A stretch of 16,273 bases of DNA from Clostridia bacterium (GCA_029256365.1 JAQSYB010000007.1:1-16273), one strand, 5' to 3'; counted from the stretch's first letter, positions 6,535-15,091 are shown. Notes: generated by a model not told the origin, from the letters alone. Numbers and translations are program-made.

Positions 6535-7092
6535 TTATTGCTCCATTTGTTTTCCTAAAAAATTAGCTGCTGTCTCAGCCAGCTTCTTTTCTAATTCGCC
6601 CATTGTAACATTTGGTTCTTTTGACAATAACAATACTGCTCCAATTGGATCACCTTGTGTTACGATTGGTGCGATTACACCCATCATATATCTTGGTGCT
6701 CCTTCTTCATCAGCCGTAATGTTTATCATTTTATTTTCACCTGTTGAATTGAGCATCACCGCTGTTTTCTCTTCCATTATTTTTTCTAGAGCTGAGCTTA
6801 CTCGCTTATCAACTAGTTCTTTTTTGGGTGCTCCTGCAACTGCGATGATAGAGTCTCTATCTGCTATACAGGTTATATGCTCCATTGAACTATGCAGTGA
6901 ATCGACATACTCTTTTGCAAACTCGCTAAGCTCACCAATTGGAGAATATTTTTTGAGAATTACTTCTCCTTCTCTATCAGTGAATATCTCGAGGGGGTCT
7001 CCTTCACGAATGCGTAACGTTCTTCTTATTTCCTTTGGTATAACAACTCTTCCAAGATCATCTATTCTTCTTACAATTCCTGTTGCTTTCAC
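6535..7092 (-). CDS. spoVT: Stage V sporulation transcriptional regulator SpoVT
   Basis: The protein has 185 residues, close to the B. subtilis protein's length. Residues 1-47 are an AbrB-type swapped-hairpin DNA-binding domain (G-I-V-R-R-I-D-D-L-G-R-V-V-I-P-K, then L-R-I-R-E-G-D-P-L-E-I). Residues 55-180 form a GAF-like domain (for example A-V-A-G-A-P-K-K-E, G-V-I-A-P-I and G-A-V-L-L-L-S). SpoVT tunes SigG-dependent genes in the forespore and affects coat and germination. The start is GTG, with SD GGAGG eight bases away. It sits alone between two terminators, so it needs its own promoter in the 275-base region upstream; I saw no convincing SigG or SigA match there. Confidence 0.95.
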   Translation of the reverse strand: MKATGIVRRIDDLGRVVIPKEIRRTLRIREGDPLEIFTDREGEVILKKYSPIGELSEFAKEYVDSLHSSMEHITCIADRDSIIAVAGAPKKELVDKRVSSALEKIMEEKTAVMLNSTGENKMINITADEEGAPRYMMGVIAPIVTQGDPIGAVLLLSKEPNVTMGELEKKLAETAANFLGKQMEQ

Positions 7093-7324
7093 CTTGATAT
7101 CCTCCTTTATTATTTACATAATCACCTATGAGTTTATTATTTTACCATCTTACTAATTTTATACACAATTTTGCTAATAAAAGGTTTCTAAAGGAAATTT
7201 TTTATTTTTTTGCAGGCTCCTTCTGTTAACTCTAAACAATAAAAATTTACAAGCTTTATTGTTTCATATCATTACAGAAACCTGTTAAGCAAAATCTGGT
7301 TCTTCCCATCTATATTCTCCAAAA
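7093..7324 (-). promoter_or_regulatory. spoVT upstream region with inverted repeat and possible leader ORF
   Basis: Between the prsA-like terminator and spoVT there is a perfect 10-bp AT-rich inverted repeat (7234-7243 and 7255-7264, 11-base spacer). It is not followed by a T-tract on either strand, so it is not an obvious terminator and could be an operator. A 17-codon frame (7309-7256, product MGRTRFCLTGFCNDMKQ) has an SD-like GGAG seven bases before its ATG, and its last codons form one arm of the inverted repeat. No promoter fits between the preceding terminator and this frame, so its translation is doubtful. Confidence 0.35.
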
Positions 7325-7360
7325 AATATAAAAAAATACTGAACCATAAGGTTCAGTATT
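7325..7360 (-). terminator. Intrinsic terminator of the prsA-like gene
   Basis: On the minus strand AATACTGAACC (7360-7350) and GGTTCAGTATT (7345-7335) form a perfect 11-bp stem with loop TTAT. A T-rich run follows immediately. It begins seven bases after the stop codon and closes the long glmU-to-prsA gene row. This terminator carries no copy of the dispersed repeat. Confidence 0.9.
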
Positions 7361-7367
7361 CATTATT

Positions 7368-8336
7368 TTACAAATTTTTTGGACTTTTCTTTACATCTGC
7401 TTTCGTTCTCATTTCATCTAATAGGCCTTGATATACAGTGTCCTTTTCACTTTCAATCATTGATAGCTTTAGTTCCCCTGCTATATCTTCAAGCTTGTCA
7501 AATTTCTTATCTTCTAATTTTATGATATGATATCCAAAATCCGTCTTTACCAAGTCGCTTATTTCGCCAACCTTCATGCCGAAAGCTGCTGTTTCAAAAG
7601 GTTCAACCATGTCACCTTTTCTGAAATAACCTAAATCACCTTTGTTTGTCTGAGCGCTTGGGTCTGTTGAATTTTGAAGTGCCAATTCACCGAAGTTCTC
7701 ACCAGCTTTTGCTCTTTCTAGTATCTTCTTAGCTGTTTCTTCATCTTCAAGCAAAATATGACTAGCCTTTACACTGATAAACTGATCGTTGTTTGAAGTA
7801 TAATAAGCTGCTACCTGTTCATCGGTTACGGAAACGTCCGCTGTAAGCTTCTCTTGAAGCTTACTAACCAATATATCTTTTCTAATCGTATCTTTTAAAT
7901 ATTCCATAGTCATTTTTTGCGACGTCAGGAATTCATTAAATTTTTCTTCTGAATCGAAATACTTTCTTGCCTTTTCAACCTCTGCATTGATTTCTTCCTC
8001 TGATGCAGTAATGCCTGCTTTGAGTGCTTCTTTCTCTTGAACCTTTATATCCACAAGCATATCAAGAACTTTTTCCTTCATAACGTCAATATACTTTCTG
8101 CCATCTACGTCTTGTTCCCATACTTCTGTGCCGTACTGCTGTTCATATTGTACCTTAAACATATCAAACATTTGGTTGAATTCAGTCTTCATTATTTTCT
8201 CTCCACCAACAACTGCGACGACAGTCTCAGCTTCTGCCTGTGGATTTTGTTTTACAAAGCCGCAGCCATTTAATACCAAGGATATTGAAATTATAACCAC
8301 TGCAAGTAAAATAGCTGTCTTCTTAACTTTAATCAA
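7368..8336 (-). CDS. prsA: PrsA-like peptidyl-prolyl cis-trans isomerase lipoprotein
   Basis: The protein has 322 residues. A lipoprotein signal peptide ends in the lipobox L-N-G-C with the lipidated Cys at 25. Residues 40-185 are a SurA/PrsA-like helical chaperone region. Residues 188-275 form a parvulin (PpiC) domain, with K-A-S-H-I-L-L, G-D-L-G-Y-F, the M-V-E-P-F block and F-G-Y-H-I-I. Such proteins sit on the outer face of the membrane and help secreted proteins fold. The start is a TTG at 8336 with SD GGGGAG ten bases upstream; a three-codon frame (ATG at 8344, TGA overlapping the TTG) lies between. It follows mfd by 71 bases, probably in the same transcript. Whether it is the main PrsA of the cell is unknown. 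Confidence 0.88.
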   Translation of the reverse strand: MIKVKKTAILLAVVIISISLVLNGCGFVKQNPQAEAETVVAVVGGEKIMKTEFNQMFDMFKVQYEQQYGTEVWEQDVDGRKYIDVMKEKVLDMLVDIKVQEKEALKAGITASEEEINAEVEKARKYFDSEEKFNEFLTSQKMTMEYLKDTIRKDILVSKLQEKLTADVSVTDEQVAAYYTSNNDQFISVKASHILLEDEETAKKILERAKAGENFGELALQNSTDPSAQTNKGDLGYFRKGDMVEPFETAAFGMKVGEISDLVKTDFGYHIIKLEDKKFDKLEDIAGELKLSMIESEKDTVYQGLLDEMRTKADVKKSPKNL

Positions 8337-8407
8337 TTGTTCATCTCTCCCCTGATTTTATTTAATGTATTATGTAGCTCCTATGGTATTCAATAATCTA
8401 GTAAACA

Positions 8408-11400
8408 TTATATCGCATTTCCAGCTATATGCAAACTGCTAATTTTTTCAATTAGGTCGCTTATTTCCTTTAAGAGCTCTTCTGTTTTCTCTTCAGCTGA
8501 CCTTAAAGTAAAATATGGCTGTTCACTGGCTGTGAATAAGATCCTGCCCCTGTAGTCACCAGCTATTTGTATTGCGGTTTGGGGCTTAACAAATTTATCT
8601 GATTTAAACTTAATTGTAATATTATCCTTCTTCTGACTTATATTGCTGATGCCGCACTTTTGTGCCAACTGCTTTATATACGCTATTGCCAATAAGTTTC
8701 TTACTACAGCTGGTATATCACCAAATCTATCCTCAATTTCTTCTTCTATGTCAAATAGATCTTGCTGGCTGCTCATAGATGCAATCTTTTTGTACATTTC
8801 TATTTTCTGGTTCTCGTCAGAAATATAGGCTTCAGGTATAAAAGCACTAATTTGAAGCTCGATACTGGTATCAACCTGTTTTACTGCTGTTTCACCTTTC
8901 AGCTCCTGCAAGGTTTCTTCCAACATCTTAATAAATAAGTCATAGCCTATGGCTTCCATATGACCATGCTGCTCTTTTCCAAGTAAATTTCCAGTACCTC
9001 TTATTTCTAAGTCCCTCATGGCTATTTTGAAGCCAGAACCAAACTCAGTGAATTCTTTAATTGCCTGCAGCCTTTTTTCTGCAACTTCGTTTAATACTTT
9101 ATCCTTTTGATAGGTGAAGTAGGCGTATGCCAGTCTATTGGACCTGCCTACCCTTCCACGTAGTTGGTAAAGCTGGGAAAGTCCCATTTTGTCTGCATCC
9201 GTTATGATAATTGTATTTACATTTGGAATATCCAAACCAGCTTCTATTATGGTTGTACATACCAAAACGTCGAATTCGCCATTATAGAAATCCAGCATGG
9301 TGTCCTCTAAGCCCTTTTCCTGCATCTGTCCATGGGCGTAGGTCACTCTAGCCTCTGGTACCAGTTCCTTTATACGGGCAGCTATCTTTGCTATACTCCG
9401 AACTCGATTGTGGAGGAAGTATACCTGGCCGCCTCTGGCGATTTCCTTGAAAATGGCATCTCGTATGACATCCTCATTGTGCTCCATTACATAGGTCTGC
9501 ACTGGATATCTCTCTTCTGGGGGCTCCTCAATTACACTAATATCTCTAATGCCTATCATAGACATGTGTAAGGTTCTAGGTATAGGAGTAGCAGACAACG
9601 CCAGCACATCAACATTTGTCTTGATGCTCTTTATTTTTTCTTTATGTCCAACTCCGAATTTTTGCTCTTCATCAATGATTAGCAAGCCCAAATCCTTGAA
9701 CTTGATACTTTCCTGCAGCAGCTTATGAGTACCTATAATAAGATCTACTGTACCATTCTTTACATCCTGCACCGTCTTTTTTAGCTCAGCAGGGGTTTTA
9801 AAACGAGACAATACATCTATTTTAACAGGAAAACTGCCAAATCTTTGTATGCAGGTATTATAATGCTGCTGCGCCAATATGGTGGTTGGTGCCAATATGG
9901 CAGTCTGCTTGCCATCCATGATGCATTTAAAGGCTGCTCTGATTGCAACCTCAGTCTTGCCATAGCCTACATCCCCACACAGCAATCGGTCCATGGCTCT
10001 GTCGTCCTCCATATCCTTCTTAATCTCTTCTATGCTCTTTAACTGGTCTTCTGTTTCTTCATAGGGAAACATATCCTCAAACTCTTTCTGCCATCTAGTA
10101 TCTGGCGAAAAGGCAAAGCCGATTTTCTGCTGTCTTTCTGCGTAAAGCTTAAGCAGATCGATTGCAAGCTCCTGTATGGATTTTTGTGCTTTGCTCTTTG
10201 TTTTGACCCATTCTGCACTACCCAGCTTGTGCAATTTGGGTAGTTTATCCTCGCCGCCAATATATTTCTGAATCATATCCAATTGGTCTGTGGGTATGTA
10301 CAGCTTATCATTGCCGCCGTATTTTATATGTAAGTAATCCCGCGTCAAACCGCCTACAGTCAGCTTTTCTATTCCTACATATTGACCTATGCCGTGATTT
10401 TCATGAACGACAAAGTCCATGACCTTCAAATCAGTGAATACCTTAATAATTCTGCCCTTTTTCTTGGCTCCTTCTTTCTTAGGAGTTGAAAATACTTCCC
10501 TATCACTAATTACTGCATATCGAATGGAGGGAAATTCAAAACCACTGCTTAAGGTGCCAGGCATAACTACAATATGTCCATCCTGCAAATCAAAATCCAA
10601 ACTGCTTTTATAAATGGCTTCTATATCCTGATCCCGTAAGCTTTGAACAAGTCTTTGTCCTTTTTCCTCTGTACCCGACAATATTAAAACCTTGTATTTT
10701 TTACTTTTCCAATGCTGCAGCTCATCCATAAGTAAATCAAGCTTGCCGTGAAAAGGGTGCATAGATCTGGATACAAAACTCACAATGGTATCTGGTTTAA
10801 AGTCTGCACCACTTCTTAATAAAGTGTTAAAGCTCAAACACTTTGAATTTCTGAACTTCACAAGAAGCTGATCATAGCTGAAATATGCCCCGTATTGCTC
10901 AGGCAATGCCTCGTTGACTGCTAGAAGCTGCTTAAAGTGTTCCTGGAATTCTAATTCTATATTGTCATATCTCTGCCTCACTCGATTTGGTTCATCTATT
11001 ATAATGATAAAGTCCTTCAGGTAATCAAGTATGCTGCTAAATTCCAGCTTAAAGAAATTCAAGTATCGCTCAATTCCTTCAAAATATACCCCTTGATTCA
11101 GCTTATCGATATCTTCTCTTATGACTTCATTTAGCTTCTCTATGTCCTTTTTCTTTCCTGCAGAATTCAGAGCCTTAGACCGTTTTTCAAGGGCATGTTC
11201 CAATGCCTTTGCAGCATCTTTTAATTCATGGTCGTGAAGCAGCAGCTCCCGAGCTGCATTGATTTCTATGGTTTTTATCTTTTCTATAGAACGCTGGGTC
11301 ATGACATCAAAATATCGAATGGAATCTACTTCATCATCAAACAATTCAATTCTTATGGGGTTTTCCTCTGTCAAAGGATAAAAATCAATGATTCCTCCTC

Positions 11401-11932
11401 TTACAGAAAACTGTCCCCTGCCCTCTACCATGTCAATCCGCTCATAGCCTGCCAAATAAAAAAGTGAGATGATCTCATCAATTACTACTACATTCCCAAT
11501 TGCAATTGTTCTTTTGATGTCATTGAACCTATTTGCTGGAACCATTTTGTGAAGCAATGCCTCTATGGATGCGCAAACTATTTTTGTATCTCCAGCCAAC
11601 AGCTCATTGATTGTTAAAAGCCTTTGCTGCTTAATCTCTCCGCTTCTTGCATCTATTTTACGAAATATAATATCTCCAGAAGACAACAGCAAACCTTTGG
11701 AGTGGTTTAAAAAACCAATATCCTCATACATCTTCCGAGCTGCAATTTCATTGTGGGTTATGATTAGACAGCTTTTTTGGGTACTTTCACAAACAGCAGC
11801 AGCTATTAAGGACTTTTGTGTGTCGGATATCCCATAAGCTTCAATATTCCTGCTGCTTCCTTTTATATTTTCTATTAAAATTTTATACTCCTGCATGCTT
11901 TCTAGAGGCTTGATAATATTCAGAAAGCTCAT
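8408..11932 (-). CDS. mfd: Transcription-repair coupling factor Mfd
   Basis: The protein has about 1174 residues, the family's full length. In order: a UvrB-homology N-terminal part that binds UvrA; an RNA-polymerase-interacting domain near residue 500 (V-V-H-E-N-H-G-I-G-Q-Y); a RecG-like translocase with Walker A G-D-V-G-Y-G-K-T near 655, D-E-E-Q near 755, L-S-A-T-P-I-P-R-T and R-G-R-V-G-R near 930; and the C-terminal TRCF domain. Mfd removes polymerase stalled at DNA lesions and recruits UvrABC. I prefer the ATG at 11932 because AGAGGTGG sits at good spacing; an in-frame GTG at 11941 overlaps that SD. It lies about 110 bases downstream of pth. Confidence 0.97.
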   Translation of the reverse strand: MSFLNIIKPLESMQEYKILIENIKGSSRNIEAYGISDTQKSLIAAAVCESTQKSCLIITHNEIAARKMYEDIGFLNHSKGLLLSSGDIIFRKIDARSGEIKQQRLLTINELLAGDTKIVCASIEALLHKMVPANRFNDIKRTIAIGNVVVIDEIISLFYLAGYERIDMVEGRGQFSVRGGIIDFYPLTEENPIRIELFDDEVDSIRYFDVMTQRSIEKIKTIEINAARELLLHDHELKDAAKALEHALEKRSKALNSAGKKKDIEKLNEVIREDIDKLNQGVYFEGIERYLNFFKLEFSSILDYLKDFIIIIDEPNRVRQRYDNIELEFQEHFKQLLAVNEALPEQYGAYFSYDQLLVKFRNSKCLSFNTLLRSGADFKPDTIVSFVSRSMHPFHGKLDLLMDELQHWKSKKYKVLILSGTEEKGQRLVQSLRDQDIEAIYKSSLDFDLQDGHIVVMPGTLSSGFEFPSIRYAVISDREVFSTPKKEGAKKKGRIIKVFTDLKVMDFVVHENHGIGQYVGIEKLTVGGLTRDYLHIKYGGNDKLYIPTDQLDMIQKYIGGEDKLPKLHKLGSAEWVKTKSKAQKSIQELAIDLLKLYAERQQKIGFAFSPDTRWQKEFEDMFPYEETEDQLKSIEEIKKDMEDDRAMDRLLCGDVGYGKTEVAIRAAFKCIMDGKQTAILAPTTILAQQHYNTCIQRFGSFPVKIDVLSRFKTPAELKKTVQDVKNGTVDLIIGTHKLLQESIKFKDLGLLIIDEEQKFGVGHKEKIKSIKTNVDVLALSATPIPRTLHMSMIGIRDISVIEEPPEERYPVQTYVMEHNEDVIRDAIFKEIARGGQVYFLHNRVRSIAKIAARIKELVPEARVTYAHGQMQEKGLEDTMLDFYNGEFDVLVCTTIIEAGLDIPNVNTIIITDADKMGLSQLYQLRGRVGRSNRLAYAYFTYQKDKVLNEVAEKRLQAIKEFTEFGSGFKIAMRDLEIRGTGNLLGKEQHGHMEAIGYDLFIKMLEETLQELKGETAVKQVDTSIELQISAFIPEAYISDENQKIEMYKKIASMSSQQDLFDIEEEIEDRFGDIPAVVRNLLAIAYIKQLAQKCGISNISQKKDNITIKFKSDKFVKPQTAIQIAGDYRGRILFTASEQPYFTLRSAEEKTEELLKEISDLIEKISSLHIAGNAI

Positions 11933-11992
11933 ACAAACCACCTCTTATTCAGTAAACTTTGCTGCGTTCTCCACCAATTTCAAAACAACATA

Positions 11993-12019
11993 GAGGTCGG
12001 ATAACGAATATCCCACCTC
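11993..12019 (-). other. Imperfect hairpin between pth and mfd
   Basis: GAGGT-C-GGATA pairs with TATCC-C-ACCTC over 10 base pairs with one internal mismatch and a five-base loop. Only a weak T-rich stretch (TTGTTTT) follows on the minus strand, so it is a poor terminator candidate; it might modulate mfd expression. In B. subtilis the fin (yabK) gene lies here; this gap has no usable frame. Confidence 0.4.
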
Positions 12020-12041
12020 AAAGTATAAGCTTGCCTGCACA

Positions 12042-12602
12042 TTATTTATTATATTTGTTCATTGCGGCATTTATACCGTTCTTCACAATTTCCTCTGCAG
12101 CCAATGCTGAATTTTTTACAGCCTCAGTTATGAGAGGCTTTTCTTCTTCATTAAATTTAGTCAATACATAATCTCCCAAGTCCATATAGTCAGGCTGCTT
12201 ATCGACTCCGATTCTTATCCTAGGGAAGCCTTGGTTGTTTAGTAGGTATATAATGTTGCGCATCCCGTTATGGGTGCCGGAGCTGCCATTTGGTCTAATC
12301 CTAACCTTGCCCACTGGCAAATCAATATCATCATAAATAACAATAAGGTTTTGAATCGGCACCTTATAGAAACTCATGATTTCCATTACACTTTGACCAC
12401 TTAGGTTCATAAAGGTTTGAGGTTTCACAAGCAAGACCTTTTCTCCCCCAATTGTACCTTCCCCTATAATAGCCTTATGCTTTGTTTTATTAAATTTAAT
12501 ATTGTGCTGTGACCCTATATATTCTACTGTAATAAATCCAATGTTGTGCTTGGTCAGAGCATATCTGTCCCCTGGATTACCTAATCCCACAATTACGTAC
12601 AT
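12042..12602 (-). CDS. pth: Peptidyl-tRNA hydrolase
   Basis: The protein has 186 residues, typical of bacterial Pth (SpoVC in B. subtilis). It begins V-G-L-G-N-P-G, with N9 and the catalytic H19 (T-K-H-N-I-G) matching E. coli N10 and H20. It then has P-Q-T-F-M-N-L-S-G (61-69), Y-D-D-I-D-L-P with D92, and S-S-G-T-H-N-G with N112. It cleaves the ester bond of peptidyl-tRNA released from ribosomes and recycles the tRNA. The SD GGAGAG precedes the ATG. It follows prs after about 117 bases that contain a GC-rich hairpin. Confidence 0.96.
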   Translation of the reverse strand: MYVIVGLGNPGDRYALTKHNIGFITVEYIGSQHNIKFNKTKHKAIIGEGTIGGEKVLLVKPQTFMNLSGQSVMEIMSFYKVPIQNLIVIYDDIDLPVGKVRIRPNGSSGTHNGMRNIIYLLNNQGFPRIRIGVDKQPDYMDLGDYVLTKFNEEEKPLITEAVKNSALAAEEIVKNGINAAMNKYNK

Positions 12603-12659
12603 GTTTATCTCTCCAATAAATATCGAAATAGTTTAGAAGCCTTTTGTATAACGCATTTA

Positions 12660-12680
12660 GCCGGGGAAAAGCTCCCCGGC
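12660..12680 (-). terminator. GC-rich hairpin between prs and pth
   Basis: Perfect 8-bp arms GCCGGGGA and TCCCCGGC enclose a five-base loop. This is a very stable stem in AT-rich surroundings, 40 bases after the prs stop codon. On neither strand does a proper T-tract follow (TAAATGCGTT on the minus strand). It may be a weak terminator, an RNA-processing or 3'-end-stabilising stem, or an attenuating element for pth. Confidence 0.5.
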
Positions 12681-12719
12681 ATATTTATATGTTTCAATTA
12701 TTCACATTTCTATCCGCAA

Positions 12720-13667
12720 TTAATCAAATAGCTTGCTTAAGGACAAACCTTCATAAATTCTCTTTATTGCTTCTGCTAGCAATGAAGCCACTGAAAGCAC
12801 CTTTATCTTATCCGTCATTTTATCTGGTGGTATCGGAATTGAATTTGTTACAATAAGCTCTTTAATGGATGGATCTGCTATTCTCTCATAAGCAGGACCT
12901 GACATAATAGCATGGGTACATGCTACATATACATCCCTTGCTCCCATATTCTTTAGCGTCTTGGCAGCATTTACAACAGAGCCTGCTGTATCTATCATAT
13001 CGTCAATTATAATGCAGTTTTTGTCCATGACATCACCGATTATATTCATAACCTCTGATACATTTGGCTTTGGTCTTCTTTTGTCAATGATTGCTATTGG
13101 GGCATCCAGCTTGCCAGCAATATGCCTTGCTCTTGTAACTCCACCAACATCCGGTGATACAACCACTATTTCATCCAACTTTTTGTTCATGAAATAGTTA
13201 ACGATTAAAGGCGCAGCATATAAATGATCAACAGGTATATCGAAAAAGCCTTGTATTTGAGCTGCATGCAGATCCATTGTGATTACTCTATCTGCTCCAG
13301 CAGCAGTAATCAAGTTCGCAACCAGCTTTGCAGAGATTGGATCTCTGGATTTTGCCTTTCTATCTTGTCTTGCATATCCATAAAAAGGGATTACTGCATT
13401 TATTCTACCAGCAGATGCTCTTTTCAGTGCATCAATCATGATCAAAAGCTCCATTAGATTGTCATTAACAGGTGTGCAGGTTGATTGGATTACAAATACA
13501 TCTGCACCTCTTATTGATTCATAAATACTAACTCCGATTTCTCCATTGCTAAAAGTACTTATCTGAGCATCCCCTACGGATAGACCTAGATTAAAGGCTA
13601 TATCCTTAGCCAGTTCCTTGTTAGCATTACAGCAGAGGATTTTAATGCTCTTACCGTGTACATTCAT
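12720..13667 (-). CDS. prs: Ribose-phosphate pyrophosphokinase (PRPP synthetase)
   Basis: The protein has 315 residues, the normal length for class I enzymes. It has F-S-N-G-E-I (39-44), Y-A-R-Q-D-R-K near 98-104, the D-L-H-A-A-Q-I-Q-G-F-F block (132-142), S-P-D-V-G-G-V-T-R-A-R (171-181) and the PRPP-binding loop I-D-D-M-I-D-T-A-G-S (221-230). It makes PRPP from ribose 5-phosphate and ATP, feeding purine, pyrimidine, histidine, tryptophan and NAD synthesis; nadC in this window consumes PRPP. The SD GGGAGG lies upstream of the ATG. It is 21 bases from glmU, so the two are surely cotranscribed, as in Bacillus. Confidence 0.97.
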   Translation of the reverse strand: MNVHGKSIKILCCNANKELAKDIAFNLGLSVGDAQISTFSNGEIGVSIYESIRGADVFVIQSTCTPVNDNLMELLIMIDALKRASAGRINAVIPFYGYARQDRKAKSRDPISAKLVANLITAAGADRVITMDLHAAQIQGFFDIPVDHLYAAPLIVNYFMNKKLDEIVVVSPDVGGVTRARHIAGKLDAPIAIIDKRRPKPNVSEVMNIIGDVMDKNCIIIDDMIDTAGSVVNAAKTLKNMGARDVYVACTHAIMSGPAYERIADPSIKELIVTNSIPIPPDKMTDKIKVLSVASLLAEAIKRIYEGLSLSKLFD

Positions 13668-13688
13668 TTAATAGAAACCTCCCAAAAT

Positions 13689-15068
13689 TTATTCTTTCGT
13701 GATTTGATTTGAATTTTTTATCCAGCCTTCTTTGTTTTCTTGCCTTACTCTTCCAATAGACAAGCTGCCCTCTGGTACGTCCTTTGTAACAGTAGTGCCT
13801 GCTGCTACGTAGCTGTCTTTCTTCACTGTAACAGGAGCCACCAAATTTACATTGCAGCCTACAAAGCAATTGTCTTCTACTACAGTTTTATATTTTTTCT
13901 TGCCGTCATAATTCACAAATACTACACCACAGCCTAGATTTACATTGCTTCCTACCTCTGCATCACCAACATAAGTTAAGTGAGATGCTTTGGAATTGTC
14001 CCCAAATATAGAGTTCTTCATCTCCACAAAATCGCCTATTTTGGCATTTTTACCTATTACATTGCCTGGTCTTAGGTATGCAAAAGGTCCCACTGAGGTT
14101 GCCTCTCCAATTTTACTTTCCAAGATTACAGAGTTTTGCGCATTGACCTTTTTATCTAATATGCTGTCCTTTATTCTAGAGTTTGGTCCTATGATACAAT
14201 CTTCTTCAATAATCGTACTTCCCTCTAAAATGCAGCCAGGATATATCGTAACATCTCTTGAAATCTTAACAGTCTTATCTATATAGGTATTTTTAGGATC
14301 AATGATTGAAACCCCTGCCAGCATATGCGATTTACATATTCTGCTTCTCATTATTTCAGCTGCCTCAGAAAGCTGAAGCTTGTTGTTGACTCCCATAATT
14401 TCTGCAGGATCATCTGTTTTAAAGGCTGCAATCTCAAAACCTTCTGCCCTTATTATTTGCAATGCGTCAGTGAGATAGTATTCGCCTTGGGCATTGTTGT
14501 TGGTAAGCTTTTTCAGCGCCTTCTTCAACTCAGTGCCTTTAAAGAAGTACATGCCGGAATTGATTTCCTTGATTTCTTTTACTTCCTGATTTGCATCCTT
14601 GTCTTCTACAATTGCATCTATCAAACCTTTGCTGTCTCTCACTATTCTGCCATAGCCAGCCGGATTGTCTAACTCTGCAGTAAGAACTGTTACTCCATAG
14701 CCACCAGCCTTATGAAATTGATACATTTCATTTAATTTCTCAGCTGAAACCAAAGGCGTATCTCCATATAGCACCAATATATCGTTGTCATGGATATATT
14801 CTTCTGCCTGCATCACTGCATGTCCTGTACCCATTTGTTTTTCCTGCATAACAAATCTAACGTCTTTTATTGCTTCCTTCACTTGGTCAGCACCATGACC
14901 AATTACTACTACAGGCTCTTGACAGCCAATCTCTTTGGCACTGTTTATAACATGCTCGACCATCGAAAGGCCGCACAATTTATGCAGAACCTTTGGAATT
15001 TTAGAATACATTCTTTTTCCCTCACCAGCAGCAAGTATTACCGCCGTGATATTGTATACATTATTCAT
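13689..15068 (-). CDS. glmU: Bifunctional UDP-N-acetylglucosamine pyrophosphorylase / glucosamine-1-phosphate N-acetyltransferase
   Basis: The protein has 459 residues, normal for GlmU. The N-terminal uridyltransferase half carries L-A-A-G-E-G-K-R-M at 12-20, P-K-V-L-H, and Y-G-D-T-P-L with metal-binding D103. The C-terminal half, from about 255, is a left-handed beta helix of hexapeptide repeats with R-P-G (333-335), H363 in S-H-L-T-Y-V-G-D and N-Y-D-G (386-389), the acetyltransferase active site. It converts glucosamine-1-phosphate to UDP-GlcNAc, the precursor of peptidoglycan and other envelope glycans. AGAGGTGA forms the SD. It is the first gene of the unit glmU-prs-pth-mfd-prsA, beginning after the nadC terminator and repeat copy C. 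Confidence 0.97.
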   Translation of the reverse strand: MNNVYNITAVILAAGEGKRMYSKIPKVLHKLCGLSMVEHVINSAKEIGCQEPVVVIGHGADQVKEAIKDVRFVMQEKQMGTGHAVMQAEEYIHDNDILVLYGDTPLVSAEKLNEMYQFHKAGGYGVTVLTAELDNPAGYGRIVRDSKGLIDAIVEDKDANQEVKEIKEINSGMYFFKGTELKKALKKLTNNNAQGEYYLTDALQIIRAEGFEIAAFKTDDPAEIMGVNNKLQLSEAAEIMRSRICKSHMLAGVSIIDPKNTYIDKTVKISRDVTIYPGCILEGSTIIEEDCIIGPNSRIKDSILDKKVNAQNSVILESKIGEATSVGPFAYLRPGNVIGKNAKIGDFVEMKNSIFGDNSKASHLTYVGDAEVGSNVNLGCGVVFVNYDGKKKYKTVVEDNCFVGCNVNLVAPVTVKKDSYVAAGTTVTKDVPEGSLSIGRVRQENKEGWIKNSNQITKE

Positions 15069-15091
15069 GATGTCACCTCTATTATATAATT

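Noticed and set aside
10039..10260. Minus-strand 73-codon frame within mfd
   Set aside because: Mfd is intact in its own frame across this stretch, so this is a shadow frame.
12267..12290. Pth motif G-T-H-N-G in place of the more common G-G-H-N-G
   Set aside because: The catalytic residues N9, H19, D92 and N112 are all present, and I believe Thr at this position occurs in other clostridial Pth proteins, so it is not a sign of inactivity.
13651..13869. Minus-strand frame spanning the glmU-prs junction
   Set aside because: It overlaps the conserved end of glmU in another frame and shows no family signature; the glmU and prs ends and starts are both well supported.
14325..14672. Plus-strand 115-codon frame opposite glmU
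   Set aside because: It is antisense to the conserved GlmU reading frame, with a cysteine- and phenylalanine-rich product and no SD worth noting.
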